Positions 8,193-19,799 of a stretch of 64,000 bases of DNA are shown in pieces; the first letter of the stretch is position 1; every line of letters begins with the position of its first letter. The notes below the pieces were generated by a model, which was not told where the DNA came from, ran no database searches, and saw only the letters and a list, made by a program, of their open reading frames with translations. The DNA comes from Microbacterium maritypicum MF109 (lineage in GTDB: Bacteria > Actinomycetota > Actinomycetes > Actinomycetales > Microbacteriaceae). The stretch is taken from contig NZ_ATAO01000206.1 of the NCBI RefSeq assembly GCF_000455825.1, positions 1 to 64,000 of the forward strand. Reading direction: 5' to 3'. Position numbers and translations under genes: made by a program.

Positions 8193-9398
8193 CTACCTTC
8201 CCGTACCCCAGGTCGCACCGAGCCTTGACAAGCCCTCCCTGATCCTGGCAGGGGAGTATGTGGTGAAGGACAGGCGGAGGGTGCGTTCGTCGGGGATACC
8301 GGAGAAGAACGACGTGCCCGGCACGAAAGCGACGTCGTGAGCGAGCGCTGCGGGAAGCGCCGATGCGGCGTCCCGTCCCTCGGGGAGTCGAACCCAGACG
8401 AACATGCCACCGTCGGGTCGGTTCCAGCTGCTTCCGTCCGGGAGCGCGGAGGGAAGCAGCTCCAGCATCGCGTCGCGACGAGCGGCATACGCTTCGCGGA
8501 TGCGCGAGAGCGCGAGCTCGCCGCGACCCGAAGCGAGGTAGTGGGCGGCCGCTGCCTGGTCGATCGTGGAGGTGTGCAGGTCGGCCGCCTGTTTGGCGAT
8601 CGTGATCGACGAGCGGATGTCGGCCGTGGTGCGGATCCAGCCGATGCGCAGGCCGGGTGCGATCACCTTGGAGAAGCTGCCGAGGCTGATGACATGTTCG
8701 GGGGCGAACGCGGCGAGCGAGGGGAGGGCATCCCCCGAGTACCGCAACTGGCGGTACGGCTCGTCCTCGACGATCCGGAAGCCTCGGCGCTGCGCGATCG
8801 CGGCGATCGTGCGTCGTGCTTCGACATCGTGCGTGCGTCCGGTCGGATTCTGAAACGTGGGCACGGTGTAGAAGAACTTCGGTCCATGGTGCGCGGCGAG
8901 GCGGTCCAGTGCGTCGAGGTCGAGGTCATCGCCGACGTAGGGGACACCGACGACGCGGGCACCGGCCAGCGCGAACGTCTGGAGCGCTGCGAGGTAGCAG
9001 GGCTCCTCAACCAGGATCGTGTCGCCGGGATCGACGAGCGTCGTCGAGATGAGCCCCAGCCCCTGCTGCGACCCCGTCGTGACGATGAGGTCGGATGCCG
9101 CGGTGGGTAGCCCGTCGGACGAATAGCGTCTGGCGACCGCGTCCCGCAGTCCCGGGTCTCCCTCGGACGTGGAGTACTGGAGCACCCCCGGGGAGTCGAG
9201 CACGGCATCGAACGCGGCGCGGATGCCCTCGACGTCGAAGAGCTCGGGCGCGGGGAGCCCGCCGGCGAACGAGATGACCTCGGGGCGCGCGGTGAGGGCC
9301 AGCAGGTCGCGGACCGGCGAGGTCTTGGCACTGCCGGCACGCTGTGAACGCGACGGGAGGGAGAGGATCGGCGCGGCGGGCTGCGGGGCAGTGGGCAA
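8193..9398 (-). CDS. PLP-dependent aminotransferase (LysN/MocR-C-terminal type)
   Basis: 401 residues. It is a fold-type I class I/II aminotransferase of the 2-aminoadipate/aromatic transaminase group. ISFAGGLPAPELFD begins the domain, IVTTGSQQGLGLISTTLVDPGD binds the cofactor phosphate, YTVPTFQNPTGRT lies in the active site, and Lys244 in SFSKVIAPGLRIGW is the expected Schiff-base lysine. There is no helix-turn-helix domain, so it is an enzyme and not a MocR regulator. I chose the TTG at 9398, which has GAGGAG seven bases upstream; frames extend further but without a ribosome site. The amino acid substrate is not determined. Confidence 0.82.
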   Translation of the reverse strand: MPTAPQPAAPILSLPSRSQRAGSAKTSPVRDLLALTARPEVISFAGGLPAPELFDVEGIRAAFDAVLDSPGVLQYSTSEGDPGLRDAVARRYSSDGLPTAASDLIVTTGSQQGLGLISTTLVDPGDTILVEEPCYLAALQTFALAGARVVGVPYVGDDLDLDALDRLAAHHGPKFFYTVPTFQNPTGRTHDVEARRTIAAIAQRRGFRIVEDEPYRQLRYSGDALPSLAAFAPEHVISLGSFSKVIAPGLRIGWIRTTADIRSSITIAKQAADLHTSTIDQAAAAHYLASGRGELALSRIREAYAARRDAMLELLPSALPDGSSWNRPDGGMFVWVRLPEGRDAASALPAALAHDVAFVPGTSFFSGIPDERTLRLSFTTYSPARIREGLSRLGATWGTGR

Positions 9399-9439
9399 CG
9401 GGGACTCCTCTTGCGCTTGTCGTTCGGCGGGTGTCGCCC

Positions 9440-9445
9440 AGACTA
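9440..9445 (-). promoter_or_regulatory. -10 box of the aminotransferase gene
   Basis: TAGTCT on the minus strand, about 41 bases before the TTG start, giving a short leader with the GAGGAG ribosome site. This supports the chosen start. Confidence 0.45.
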
Positions 9446-9546
9446 GACCCGTCCCGAGGCGCCGGCTTCCCTGCTGTTCCCCGGGCCGACCCGCTATCAT
9501 GGCCTGGTCGCGGCTCGCCCGCGGCCGCACCCCGTGTATCTACCGG

Positions 9547-9564
9547 CCGTCGGCATTCCGACGG
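9547..9564. promoter_or_regulatory. Perfect 7-bp inverted repeat upstream of an MFS gene
   Basis: CCGTCGG (9547-9553) and CCGACGG (9558-9564) around CATT. It lies 43 bases before the transporter ATG and could be an operator or an mRNA hairpin. No T-tract follows. Confidence 0.4.
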
Positions 9565-9607
9565 ACAGCGGCGGCACCCGACATCGCGTCCTCGACGCGC
9601 GAGAGCC

Positions 9608-10864
9608 ATGACACGCGCCACAGCAATCCCACCACTCACCGAGCCGAGCCTTCTGCGTCTCGCCGGTCTGCCCTACTTCCTGATCGCCTTCATCGCGCGG
9701 CTGCCGTTCGCCATGATGGTGGTCGGCGTCCTGACCGTGGTCGTGTCCGCCCGCGGTTCCCTGTCCCTGGGCGGGCTCACCTCCGCAGCCGTCGGCCTCG
9801 GCACGGCCTGCTTCGGGCCTCTTCTCGGCGCCGCCGCAGACCGCTTCGGTCAGCGCGTCGTCCTGATGGTGCTCGCCCTCGCCAACGGCGCCATGCTCCT
9901 GCTCTTCACGTTCGTGGTCTATGGCACCGCGGCAGACGGCTTCGTGCTGCTGGCCGCAGTGGGCATCGGAGCCACCGCCCCGCAGGTCGCACCGCTCTCG
10001 CGCTCGCGGCTGGTGACGATCATCAACGAACGGATGGCCGTGGCTCGCCGCGCCAAGACGGTGTCGGGCACGATGGCCTACGAGTCCGCGGCCGACGAGA
10101 CCGTGTTCGTCTTCGGTCCCTTCCTGGTCGGTATCCTCGCGTCGGCCATCGCGCCGTGGGCGCCTCTGGTCGGCGCGGCCGTGCTCACGGTGGTCTTCGT
10201 CGGTGCCTTCGCTTTGCACCCCAGCGGTCGACACGTGTCGCAGGACCGCGACGCCGACGGCAGGGCGCCGTCCGCCGTCTCCGAGCTGTTCCGCCCGCAA
10301 TTGCTGATCGTCGTCCTCGGCATCCTCGGAGTCGGGATCTTCTTCGGCACGATGCTCACCTCGCTGACGTCGTTCATGGCCGATCGCGGCGCGCCGGAGC
10401 AGGCCGGGCTCCTCTACGGGGTCATGGGCGTCGGTTCCGCCATCCTCGCGCTCGGCGTCGCCTGGCTTCCCGCCGCCTTCTCGATGCGGGCGCGATGGCT
10501 CGTCTTCTCCGGCATCCTGCTGGCGGGCACCCTTCTGCTCGGATTCGTCGACACACCGGGCACGATGATGCTGGCGCTCGCGATCATGGGAATCGGCATC
10601 GGACCCACCCTCGTCACGCAGTACAGCTTCGGCGCCGCCCGCAGTCCGCGCGGACGCTCGGCCACCGTCATGACCATGTTGGGATCCGGTGTGGTCGTCG
10701 GTCAGTCGATCGGAGCCGCGTTCGCCGGTGAGATCGCAGAGAACGTCGGCACTCCTGCGGCGCTTCTCTTGCCGATGATCGCGGCGTTCATCGCCTTCGC
10801 GGCGGGCCTGGCCAACTGGTTCCTGACTGGTGTGGGGCGCCGGGAGGCTCTCGTCAAGGCCTGA
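9608..10864 (+). CDS. MFS transporter, unknown substrate
   Basis: 418 residues with about 12 helices. The first half contains the loop GAAADRFGQRVVLMVLALANG between helices 2 and 3, matching the MFS motif A (GxxxDRxGxR). It is divergent from the aminotransferase gene and separated from otsA by 63 bases. The ATG at 9608 directly precedes the first helix region; longer frames run back into the divergent gene and lack a ribosome site. Its own ribosome site (GAGAG) is weak. The substrate cannot be predicted. Confidence 0.8.
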   Translation: MTRATAIPPLTEPSLLRLAGLPYFLIAFIARLPFAMMVVGVLTVVVSARGSLSLGGLTSAAVGLGTACFGPLLGAAADRFGQRVVLMVLALANGAMLLLFTFVVYGTAADGFVLLAAVGIGATAPQVAPLSRSRLVTIINERMAVARRAKTVSGTMAYESAADETVFVFGPFLVGILASAIAPWAPLVGAAVLTVVFVGAFALHPSGRHVSQDRDADGRAPSAVSELFRPQLLIVVLGILGVGIFFGTMLTSLTSFMADRGAPEQAGLLYGVMGVGSAILALGVAWLPAAFSMRARWLVFSGILLAGTLLLGFVDTPGTMMLALAIMGIGIGPTLVTQYSFGAARSPRGRSATVMTMLGSGVVVGQSIGAAFAGEIAENVGTPAALLLPMIAAFIAFAAGLANWFLTGVGRREALVKA

Positions 10865-10927
10865 GCGACGATCCGCGGAAATCCGCGTTCCTCGATAGCC
10901 TGGAGGAAACCCCCGGGAGGAGCCCTC

Positions 10928-12334
10928 GTGGCCGCAGCAGATTTCGTCGTCGTCGCCAACCGCCTGCCCGTGGATCGCGTGGTGGGGCCTGATGGTGAGG
11001 AGACCTGGCGCACCTCTCCGGGCGGACTCGTCGCCGCCCTCGAACCCATGATGCGCAGTGTCCACGGAGCCTGGGTGGGCTGGCCCGGTCAGGCCGACGT
11101 CGAGCTGGAGCCTTTCGAGGCCGACGGCATCGATCTGATTCCGGTCGCGCTGAGTGCCCAGGAGGTGGCGGAGTACTACGAGGGCTTCGCGAACGACACG
11201 ATCTGGCCGCTCTATCACGACGTGATCGCTCCTCCGCAGTACCACCGCGAGTGGTGGGATGCCTACGTCACCGTGAATCGACGGTTCGCCGAGGCGGCCG
11301 CTGATGCCGCGGCGCCGGAGGGCACGGTCTGGGTTCACGACTACCAGCTGCAGCTCGTGCCGCAGATGGTGCGCGAACTGCGCCCGGATGTCACGATCGG
11401 GTATTTCCATCACATCCCGTTCCCCGCACACGGGCTCTACGCGCAGCTGCCCTGGCGTGACCAGGTGCTGCGCGGGCTGCTCGGCGCCGACGTCATCGGT
11501 TTCCAGCGCGCGCAGGACGCCACCTACTTCCTGACCGCCGTACGCCGGCGGCTGCGCTACGAGGTCAAGGGCCCCCATGTCTCCGTCCCCGAGGGAGAGG
11601 GCACCCGAACGGCGATGGCGCGGGCATTCCCGATCTCGATCGACACCACCCCGTATCTCGAGCTCGCTGCCCGCGAGGATGTGCGCGCGAGGGCGGCGGA
11701 GATCCGCGCGAGCCTCGGAAACCCCAAGCGCATCCTGCTCGGTGTCGACCGGCTCGACTACACCAAGGGCATCCGTCACCGCATCAAGGCATACGGCGAG
11801 TTGCTGGCCGAGGGACGCCTCAAAGTCGAAGACGTGACGCTCGTGCAGGTCGCCAGTCCCAGCCGGGAGCGTGTGGATGCGTACGTGCACCTGCGCGACG
11901 AGATCGAGCTCGCGGTCAGCCGCATCAACGGCGATACCGACACGATGGGCCATTCCGCGATCCGATATCTTCACCAGGGCTATCCGCGCGAAGAGATGGT
12001 CGCGCTGTACCTCGCCGCAGATGTGATGCTGGTGACGGCCCTGCGGGACGGCATGAACCTCGTCGCCAAGGAGTATGTCGCGACCCGCGTCGACGACCGC
12101 GGAGTGCTGGTGCTCAGCGAGTTCACCGGCGCCGCGGATGAGCTGCGGCAGGCGGTCCGGGTGAACCCGCACGACATCGAGGGTCTCAAGGATGCGATCA
12201 TGACGGCCGTGGAGATGCCTCCGGCGGAGCAGGGGCGGCGTATGCGGTCGCTTCGACGTCGGGTGCTGGACAACGACGTCGACGCGTGGTCGTCGTCGTT
12301 CCTGGCGGCGCTCTCCGAGGTCCGTGGTCGCTGA
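10928..12334 (+). CDS. otsA: Trehalose-6-phosphate synthase
   Basis: 468 residues, a GT20 glycosyltransferase that makes trehalose 6-phosphate from UDP- or GDP-glucose and glucose 6-phosphate. The GT20 features are in order: VVVANRLPVDR and the nucleotide loop SPGGLVAALEPM near residue 38, VWVHDYQLQLVPQMVRELRP, IGYFHHIPFPAHGLYAQLPWR, the base-binding VDRLDYTKGIRHRIKAYGEL, and DGMNLVAKEYVATR near the C-terminus. The GTG start has GGGAGGAG upstream. A TAGCCT -10 box lies at 10896-10901. The phosphatase gene otsB follows, giving the complete OtsAB route for osmoprotection. Confidence 0.95.
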   Translation: MAAADFVVVANRLPVDRVVGPDGEETWRTSPGGLVAALEPMMRSVHGAWVGWPGQADVELEPFEADGIDLIPVALSAQEVAEYYEGFANDTIWPLYHDVIAPPQYHREWWDAYVTVNRRFAEAAADAAAPEGTVWVHDYQLQLVPQMVRELRPDVTIGYFHHIPFPAHGLYAQLPWRDQVLRGLLGADVIGFQRAQDATYFLTAVRRRLRYEVKGPHVSVPEGEGTRTAMARAFPISIDTTPYLELAAREDVRARAAEIRASLGNPKRILLGVDRLDYTKGIRHRIKAYGELLAEGRLKVEDVTLVQVASPSRERVDAYVHLRDEIELAVSRINGDTDTMGHSAIRYLHQGYPREEMVALYLAADVMLVTALRDGMNLVAKEYVATRVDDRGVLVLSEFTGAADELRQAVRVNPHDIEGLKDAIMTAVEMPPAEQGRRMRSLRRRVLDNDVDAWSSSFLAALSEVRGR

Positions 12335-12412
12335 CGTTCCTCCACGACCGAGATACTGAGCGTGCGGCTCACGCCGGAGCCGCCGAGAACCACCGCTGTG
12401 ATTGGAGAATCC

Positions 12413-13210
12413 GTGACGCGTCCCTGGACCCCCGGAACCGCTGACGACGACCTGCAGGCTCTGGCTGCCACACCGCGGTTGGTGGTCGCCCTCGACTTCG
12501 ACGGCACGGCTTCTCCTCTGGTCGCAGACCCGATGGCGGCACGGGCGCTTCCCGAGGTGGCGGTTCAGGTCGAACGCCTCGCCGCTCTGCCGGACACGCT
12601 CGTCGCCTACGTCTCCGGTCGCAGCATGCACGACCTTCGCGTGATCACCGAGCACACGGACGACTCCGCGATCGCGCTGGCCGGCTCACACGGCGCCCAG
12701 TACTGGTTCCCCGGCGAGGGCGACGTGGACGCACCAGGCGAGGAGACGGAAGAAGGGGCTCGGGAAGAGCTCTGGGCTGCGGCGAAGCCGATCATCGAAC
12801 GGTACGAGGGTGCGGAGTTCGAGCCCAAGACCTTCGGCATGGGCGTGCACACCCGCCGTGCGGACCGGGAGACCGAGCAACGCGTCTTCGCCGAGATCGA
12901 CGCGCTCGTCGCCGAGCGATTCCCGCACTGGCGGCGGCGCTCCGGGCACCGGGTTCTCGAATTCTCCTCGCGCACCGAGGGCAAGGACGCCGCGATGGCC
13001 GCGCTCCGCGATCGCTTCGATGCCACGGGGATCCTGTTCGCCGGCGACGATGTGACCGACGAGGACGCGATGCGTGTGCTCGGAGAAGGCGACCTCGGCG
13101 TGCGCGTGGGCCCGGGGGAGAGCGTCGCGACCTTGCGTGTGGACACTCCACAACAGATCGCCGAGCTTCTGGAGGCGTTGGCGGACGAACGCGCCTCTCG
13201 TCGGCAATAG
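12413..13210 (+). CDS. otsB: Trehalose-6-phosphate phosphatase
   Basis: 265 residues from the GTG at 12413 (GGAGA upstream; another GTG at 12398 is in frame). It removes phosphate from trehalose 6-phosphate. HAD motif I is VALDFDGTASPLV, with both aspartates present (near residues 25-27). Motif II-type YVSGRS and the end motif LFAGDDVTDEDAMRVL complete the HAD site. A small hairpin (GCGGCTC/GAGCCGC, 12364-12383) sits in the gap after otsA. The stop codon TAG is also part of the TAGACT -10 box of ilvD. Confidence 0.93.
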   Translation: MTRPWTPGTADDDLQALAATPRLVVALDFDGTASPLVADPMAARALPEVAVQVERLAALPDTLVAYVSGRSMHDLRVITEHTDDSAIALAGSHGAQYWFPGEGDVDAPGEETEEGAREELWAAAKPIIERYEGAEFEPKTFGMGVHTRRADRETEQRVFAEIDALVAERFPHWRRRSGHRVLEFSSRTEGKDAAMAALRDRFDATGILFAGDDVTDEDAMRVLGEGDLGVRVGPGESVATLRVDTPQQIAELLEALADERASRRQ

Positions 13211-13213
13211 ACT
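13208..13213 (+). promoter_or_regulatory. -10 box of ilvD (leaderless)
   Basis: TAGACT ends six bases before the ATG of ilvD and overlaps the otsB stop codon. There is no Shine-Dalgarno sequence between. Confidence 0.6.
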
Positions 13214-13219
13214 TCCGTC

Positions 13220-14938
13220 ATGTCCTCGCATGATCCCTCTCACAGCGCGCCCATTGACATCAAGCCCCGCAGCCGCGTCGTCACCGACGGCATCGAGGCC
13301 ACGACCTCCCGAGGCATGCTCCGTGCCGTCGGCATGGGAGACGCCGACTGGGACAAGCCGCAGATCGGCATCGCGTCGAGCTGGAATGAGATCACTCCCT
13401 GCAACCTGAGTCTCGACCGTCTCGCTCAGGGGGCCAAGGAAGGCGTGCACTCCGGCGGCGGCTACCCGCTGCAGTTCGGCACGATCTCCGTCTCGGACGG
13501 CATCTCGATGGGCCACGAGGGGATGCACTTCTCGCTCGTGTCGCGCGAGGTCATCGCCGACTCCGTCGAGACCGTCATGATGGCCGAGCGCCTCGACGGT
13601 TCCGTGCTCCTCGCCGGCTGCGACAAGTCGATCCCCGGAATGCTCATGGCCAGCGCGCGCCTCGACCTGTCGAGCGTGTTCCTGTACGCCGGGTCCATCG
13701 CTCCCGGCTGGGTCAAGCTCTCTGACGGCACCGAGAAGGACGTCACGATCATCGACTCGTTCGAGGCGGTCGGTGCCTGCCGTGCCGGTCTCATGAGCGA
13801 GGAGGACCTCAAGCGCATCGAGTGCGCCATCGCTCCCGGCGAGGGTGCCTGCGGTGGCATGTACACCGCCAACACCATGGCGTCGGTCGCGGAGGCCCTC
13901 GGCCTCAGCCTTCCGGGCTCGGCGGCTCCGCCCGCAGCGGATCGTCGTCGCGACTACTACGCCCACCGCTCGGGCGAGGCCGTGGTGAACCTGCTCCGTC
14001 AGGGCATCACGACGCGCGACATCCTCACCAAGGAGGCGTTCGAGAACGCGATCGCCCTCGCGATGGCCCTCGGTGGTTCCACGAACGTCGTCCTGCACCT
14101 GCTCGCGATCGCCCGTGAGGCCGACGTCGAGCTGAGCCTGCACGACTTCAACCGCATCGGCGACAAGGTCCCGCACGTCGCCGACATGAAGCCCTTCGGC
14201 AAGTACGTGATGAACGACGTCGATCGTCACGGCGGCATCCCCGTGATCATGAAGGCGATGCTCGACGAGGGCCTGTTGCACGGCGACGCGCTCACCGTCA
14301 CGGGCAAGACGCTCGCCGAGAACCTCGCCGACCTCGACCCGCAGCCGATCGACGGCGAGGTCATCCACACCTTCGACAACCCGATCCACGCGACCGGCGG
14401 CCTCACGATCCTGCACGGCTCCCTCGCCCCCGAGGGCGCTGTCGTCAAGACCGCCGGCTTCGACGCCGCCGTGTTCGAGGGCCCTGCACGCGTGTTCGAG
14501 CGCGAGCGCGCCGCCATGGACGCGGTCGCCGAGGGGGAGATCGAGCCCGGCACCGTCATCGTGATCCGCTACGAGGGCCCCAAGGGCGGACCGGGCATGC
14601 GCGAGATGCTCGCCATCACTGCGGCCATCAAGGGCGCGGGGCTCGGAAAAGATGTACTACTCTTGACTGACGGACGATTCTCAGGCGGCACAACCGGCCT
14701 GTGCATCGGCCACATAGCACCCGAAGCGGTGGACGCAGGTCCTATCGCCTTCGTGCGCGATGGTGATCTGATACGGGTCGATATCGCAGCTCGCTCTCTC
14801 GATCTACTCGTCGACGAGGCAGAGCTCGCCTCCCGCCGTTCTGGCTGGGAGCCGCTTCCCCCGCGCTACACCCGAGGCGTTCTTGCCAAGTACTCGCGCC
14901 TCGTGCGGTCCGCCGCCGAGGGAGCGACCACCGGCTGA
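13220..14938 (+). CDS. ilvD: Dihydroxy-acid dehydratase
   Basis: 572 residues, full length. It dehydrates 2,3-dihydroxy-isovalerate and 2,3-dihydroxy-3-methylvalerate in valine and isoleucine synthesis and needs an Fe-S cluster. Cluster cysteines are seen in [26 protein letters not shown] and [13 protein letters not shown]. The C-terminal active-site segment [22 protein letters not shown] is intact. Translation probably starts on a leaderless mRNA. The last 290 bases (from about 14642) use many codons that the rest of the gene avoids (GTA, CTA, TTG, ACT, CGA, TCA, ATA, AAA), although the protein stays conserved. It heads the ilvD-ilvB-ilvN-ilvC cluster. Confidence 0.95.
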   Translation: MSSHDPSHSAPIDIKPRSRVVTDGIEATTSRGMLRAVGMGDADWDKPQIGIASSWNEITPCNLSLDRLAQGAKEGVHSGGGYPLQFGTISVSDGISMGHEGMHFSLVSREVIADSVETVMMAERLDGSVLLAGCDKSIPGMLMASARLDLSSVFLYAGSIAPGWVKLSDGTEKDVTIIDSFEAVGACRAGLMSEEDLKRIECAIAPGEGACGGMYTANTMASVAEALGLSLPGSAAPPAADRRRDYYAHRSGEAVVNLLRQGITTRDILTKEAFENAIALAMALGGSTNVVLHLLAIAREADVELSLHDFNRIGDKVPHVADMKPFGKYVMNDVDRHGGIPVIMKAMLDEGLLHGDALTVTGKTLAENLADLDPQPIDGEVIHTFDNPIHATGGLTILHGSLAPEGAVVKTAGFDAAVFEGPARVFERERAAMDAVAEGEIEPGTVIVIRYEGPKGGPGMREMLAITAAIKGAGLGKDVLLLTDGRFSGGTTGLCIGHIAPEAVDAGPIAFVRDGDLIRVDIAARSLDLLVDEAELASRRSGWEPLPPRYTRGVLAKYSRLVRSAAEGATTG

Positions 14939-14989
14939 CCCGGACGCTCCGACGTCCGGCGTCCTCCACAGATCATCAGAAGGAAACTC

Positions 14990-16792
14990 ATGACTGCTGA
15001 TACCGCCCCGGCCGTGCCGAGGCCGCCCGCCCGTCAATCCTCTGCGCCGGAGATCACCGGCGCGGAGGCCGTGGTCCGCTCGCTCGAGCTGCTTGGCGTC
15101 ACCGACGTGTTCGGTCTTCCCGGAGGTGCGATCCTCCCGGTCTACGACCCGCTCATGGATGCATCCGAGCTGCGCCACATCCTGGTGCGGCACGAGCAGG
15201 GCGCCGGTCACGCCGCCGAGGGCTACGCATCGGCCTCCGGCAAGGTCGGCGTGTGCATCGCGACCTCCGGGCCCGGTGCGACCAACCTCGTGACCGCGAT
15301 CGCCGATGCCTACATGGACTCGGTTCCGATGCTCGCCATCACCGGCCAGGTGTTCTCGACGCTGATGGGAACGGACGCGTTCCAGGAAGCCGACATCGTG
15401 GGCATCACGATGCCGATCACCAAGCACTCGTTCCTGGTGAAGGATGCCGCGGACATCCCTGGCGCGATCGCCGCGGCCTACGAGATCGCGGGCACCGGAC
15501 GCCCCGGCCCCGTGCTGGTCGACATCACGAAGGATGCGCAGCAGGCGACCGCCCCGTTCGTGTGGCCGCCCAAGATCGACCTCCCCGGCTATCGTCCCGT
15601 CACGAAGGCGCACGGCAAGCAGATCCAGGCTGCGGCGACGCTGCTCGCCGAGGCCAAGAAGCCGGTGCTGTACGTCGGCGGTGGTGTGATCCGCGGCAAG
15701 GCGTCGGCGGAGCTCCTCGAGCTCGCGGAGTCCACCGGCGCGCCGGTCGTCACCACGCTGATGGCGCGCGGCGCGTTCCCCGACTCGCACCCCCAGCACC
15801 TCGGAATGCCCGGCATGCACGGCACGGTTCCCGCCGTGCTGGCGCTCCAGGAGGCCGACCTCCTGGTGTCGCTCGGTGCCCGGTTCGACGACCGCGTCAC
15901 GGGTAAGGCGGCTCTGTTCGCGCCGAACGCGAAGGTCGTCCATGTCGACATCGACCCGGCCGAGATCTCCAAGATCCGCACGGCCGATGTGCCGATCGTC
16001 GGCGACGTGCGCGATGTGCTCACCGATCTCGATGCGGCCTTCCGCGGGGCGACCTCCGGCGCGAAGCCCGACATCGAGGAATGGTGGTCGTACCTCGACG
16101 GACTGCGCACCGAGTTCCCCCTCGGATACGCGCCGACGACGGACGGCCTCCTGGCTCCGCAGTATGTGATCCAGCGGATCGGCGAGCTCACCGGTCCGGA
16201 GGGCATCTTTGCCTCCGGCGTCGGTCAGCACCAGATGTGGGCGGCACAGTTCATCAAGTACGAGCGTCCGAACGCCTGGTTGAACTCCGGCGGTGCCGGC
16301 ACGATGGGTTACTCGGTGCCGGCCGCGATGGGGGCCAAGGTGGCGCAGCCCGAGCGTCCGGTCTGGGCGATCGACGGCGACGGCTGCTTCCAGATGACGA
16401 ATCAGGAGCTCGCGACCTGCACGATCAACAACATCCCGATCAAGGTCGCGATCATCAACAACTCGTCGCTCGGCATGGTCCGACAGTGGCAGACGCTGTT
16501 CTATGACGGCCGTCACTCCAACACCGACCTGAACACGGGTCACGGCACGATCCGCATCCCCGACTTCGTGAAGCTCGCCGAGGCCTACGGCTGCCTCGCG
16601 ATCCGCGTGGAGAAGGAAGAGGAGGTGGACGCCGCCATCCAGCTCGCGCTCGAGACGAACGACCGCCCCGTGGTGATCGATTTCGTCGTGAGTGCCGACT
16701 CCATGGTGTGGCCGATGGTCCCGCAGGGAGTCAGCAACAGCTATGTCCAGTACGCCCGCGAGCACGCGCCCGCATTCGACGAGGAGGACTGA
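14990..16792 (+). CDS. ilvB: Acetolactate synthase, large (catalytic) subunit
   Basis: 600 residues. A ThDP enzyme that makes acetolactate or acetohydroxybutyrate, the first common step to valine, leucine and isoleucine. The catalytic glutamate is Glu69 in [27 protein letters not shown] and [19 protein letters not shown] follow. The ThDP/Mg motif runs from [15 protein letters not shown] to [14 protein letters not shown], with the normal spacing. The ATG follows AGAAGGAAAC 51 bases after ilvD. The regulatory subunit starts three bases downstream. No leader peptide rich in branched-chain codons is evident in the 51-base gap. Confidence 0.96.
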   Translation: MTADTAPAVPRPPARQSSAPEITGAEAVVRSLELLGVTDVFGLPGGAILPVYDPLMDASELRHILVRHEQGAGHAAEGYASASGKVGVCIATSGPGATNLVTAIADAYMDSVPMLAITGQVFSTLMGTDAFQEADIVGITMPITKHSFLVKDAADIPGAIAAAYEIAGTGRPGPVLVDITKDAQQATAPFVWPPKIDLPGYRPVTKAHGKQIQAAATLLAEAKKPVLYVGGGVIRGKASAELLELAESTGAPVVTTLMARGAFPDSHPQHLGMPGMHGTVPAVLALQEADLLVSLGARFDDRVTGKAALFAPNAKVVHVDIDPAEISKIRTADVPIVGDVRDVLTDLDAAFRGATSGAKPDIEEWWSYLDGLRTEFPLGYAPTTDGLLAPQYVIQRIGELTGPEGIFASGVGQHQMWAAQFIKYERPNAWLNSGGAGTMGYSVPAAMGAKVAQPERPVWAIDGDGCFQMTNQELATCTINNIPIKVAIINNSSLGMVRQWQTLFYDGRHSNTDLNTGHGTIRIPDFVKLAEAYGCLAIRVEKEEEVDAAIQLALETNDRPVVIDFVVSADSMVWPMVPQGVSNSYVQYAREHAPAFDEED

Positions 16793-16795
16793 TCC

Positions 16796-18413
<1,618 letters not shown>

Positions 18414-18427
18414 TTCGATTCTCGAAA

Positions 18428-18460
18428 GAACGGGCGTCCCTTCGGGGGCGCCCGTTCTTC
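18428..18460 (+). terminator. Terminator hairpin after ilvC
   Basis: GAACGGGCGTCCC (18428-18440) pairs with 18445-18457 across a TTCG tetraloop: 13 pairs, one of them T-G. The tail is TTCGTG, with few T residues. Confidence 0.8.
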
Positions 18461-18485
18461 GTGACCGAGGTCATTCTGCCTCTAA

Positions 18486-18496
18486 ACATCCGATGT
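18486..18496. promoter_or_regulatory. Operator of the fucoside locus, site 1
   Basis: ACATCCGATGT in the context TAAACATC-C-GATGTCTA. The same palindrome, ACATC-S-GATGT, recurs at 21037 between the ROK repressor and importer genes. It lies just upstream of a possible -10 (TCTATG, 18496-18501) before the fucosidase gene, so repressor binding would block that promoter. Confidence 0.65.
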
Positions 18497-18506
18497 CTAT
18501 GCCAGG

Positions 18507-19781
18507 ATGGAGGACATGCGACAGGAATGGTTTGACCGGGCCCGGTTCGGCATGTTCGTCCACTTCGGCCTCTACAGCGGCGCTGCCCGGCACGAGTGGG
18601 TCCAGAACTACGAACGCCTCACCGATGAGGACTACCGGCAGTATTTCGAGCACTTCGACCCGGATCTCTTCGATGCGACCGCCCTGGCGCGCACGGCGAA
18701 GGAGACCGGCATGGGATACGTGGTGCTCACCACGAAGCACCACGACGGATTCTGCCTCTGGGACTCGAAGCTGACGGACTTCACGTCGGTGACGAACACC
18801 GGACGCGACCTCGTGCGCGAGTATGTGGAGGCGCTGCGGGCCGAGGGCCTCAAGGTCGGCCTCTACCACTCGGTGATCGATTGGCATCACCCCGACTTCA
18901 CCGTGGACTGGAATCACCCGCGCCGTGACGACGAGGGCGCGCACGCGCTGAACGTCGGGCGCGACATGGCCGCGTACCGCGACTACCTCCACGGGCAGGT
19001 GCGCGAGCTCCTCACGGAGTACGGCGACATCGACTACCTCTTCTTCGACTTCACCTACCCCGAGGAGAAGGACGGATGGGTGGGCAAGGGGCCCGGCGAC
19101 TGGGACGCGACAGCCCTGCTCGCCCTGTGCCGGGAACTGCAGCCGAACATGCTCGTGAATGATCGTCTGGGCATTCCGGCCGACTTCGTCACCCCCGAGC
19201 AGTACCAGCCGACCTCGCCGATCGTGCGTGACGGTGTGCCGCTGATCTGGGAGGCGTGCCAGACGCTGAACGGCTCCTGGGGCTACCACCGTGACAACAC
19301 CGATCAGAAGTCGCCCACCATGCTCGTGCAGATGCTGGTGGACTCTGTGTCGATGGGCGGCAACATGCTGTTGAACATCGGCCCGGACGGACGTGGGGCG
19401 ATCGCGCCCCGCGATGCGCAGACGCTGGGAGAGATCGGCGAGTGGATGCGCCTGCATCGGGGCGCCGTGATCGGCGCCGGGCACGCGTCGTTCACCCCGC
19501 CGCGCGAGGGGGTGTACACGCGTAGGGGGAACCGCCTGTACCTGAACCTGTTCAGTTGGCCGATGGGCTTCGTGCACCTGCCGGAGCTCGCCGGGAAGGT
19601 GTCGTACGCGCGGCTGCTGAACGACGGATCGTGGCTCCGGACCAGCGTGTCCGATCCGGATCGCGAGGCGGATCTGATGACGCCTGCGGGGGAGGCCGAG
19701 GGGACGCTGACGGTGCACCTCCCGGTGCGGCGCCCCGACGTGCTCGTGCCCGTGATCGAACTGACTCTGATCGCCGACTGA
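18507..19781 (+). CDS. GH29 alpha-L-fucosidase
   Basis: 424 residues, a retaining glycosidase that releases L-fucose from non-reducing ends. The N-terminal barrel shows RFGMFVHFGLYSGAARHEW, YVVLTTKHHDGFCLWDS with the paired histidines, and YGDIDYLFFDFTYP, where Asp171 is the likely nucleophile. The C-terminal part is a beta domain. No signal peptide is visible, so it acts in the cytoplasm on imported fucosides, which fits the nearby ABC importer. The ATG at 18507 is close to a possible -10 box and has no spaced ribosome site; ATG 18516 is an alternative. It shares an operator-like palindrome with the ROK/importer region. Confidence 0.88.
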   Translation: MEDMRQEWFDRARFGMFVHFGLYSGAARHEWVQNYERLTDEDYRQYFEHFDPDLFDATALARTAKETGMGYVVLTTKHHDGFCLWDSKLTDFTSVTNTGRDLVREYVEALRAEGLKVGLYHSVIDWHHPDFTVDWNHPRRDDEGAHALNVGRDMAAYRDYLHGQVRELLTEYGDIDYLFFDFTYPEEKDGWVGKGPGDWDATALLALCRELQPNMLVNDRLGIPADFVTPEQYQPTSPIVRDGVPLIWEACQTLNGSWGYHRDNTDQKSPTMLVQMLVDSVSMGGNMLLNIGPDGRGAIAPRDAQTLGEIGEWMRLHRGAVIGAGHASFTPPREGVYTRRGNRLYLNLFSWPMGFVHLPELAGKVSYARLLNDGSWLRTSVSDPDREADLMTPAGEAEGTLTVHLPVRRPDVLVPVIELTLIAD

Positions 19782-19799
19782 GTCCCTCGTGGCGGCGGC

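Noticed and set aside
8193..9398. MocR-type transcription regulator
   Set aside because: The aminotransferase domain begins near the start of the protein, and no GntR-like DNA-binding domain is encoded in front of it.
14939..14989. Attenuator with a leader peptide before ilvB
   Set aside because: The 51-base gap holds no short frame rich in Leu, Val or Ile codons and no terminator hairpin.
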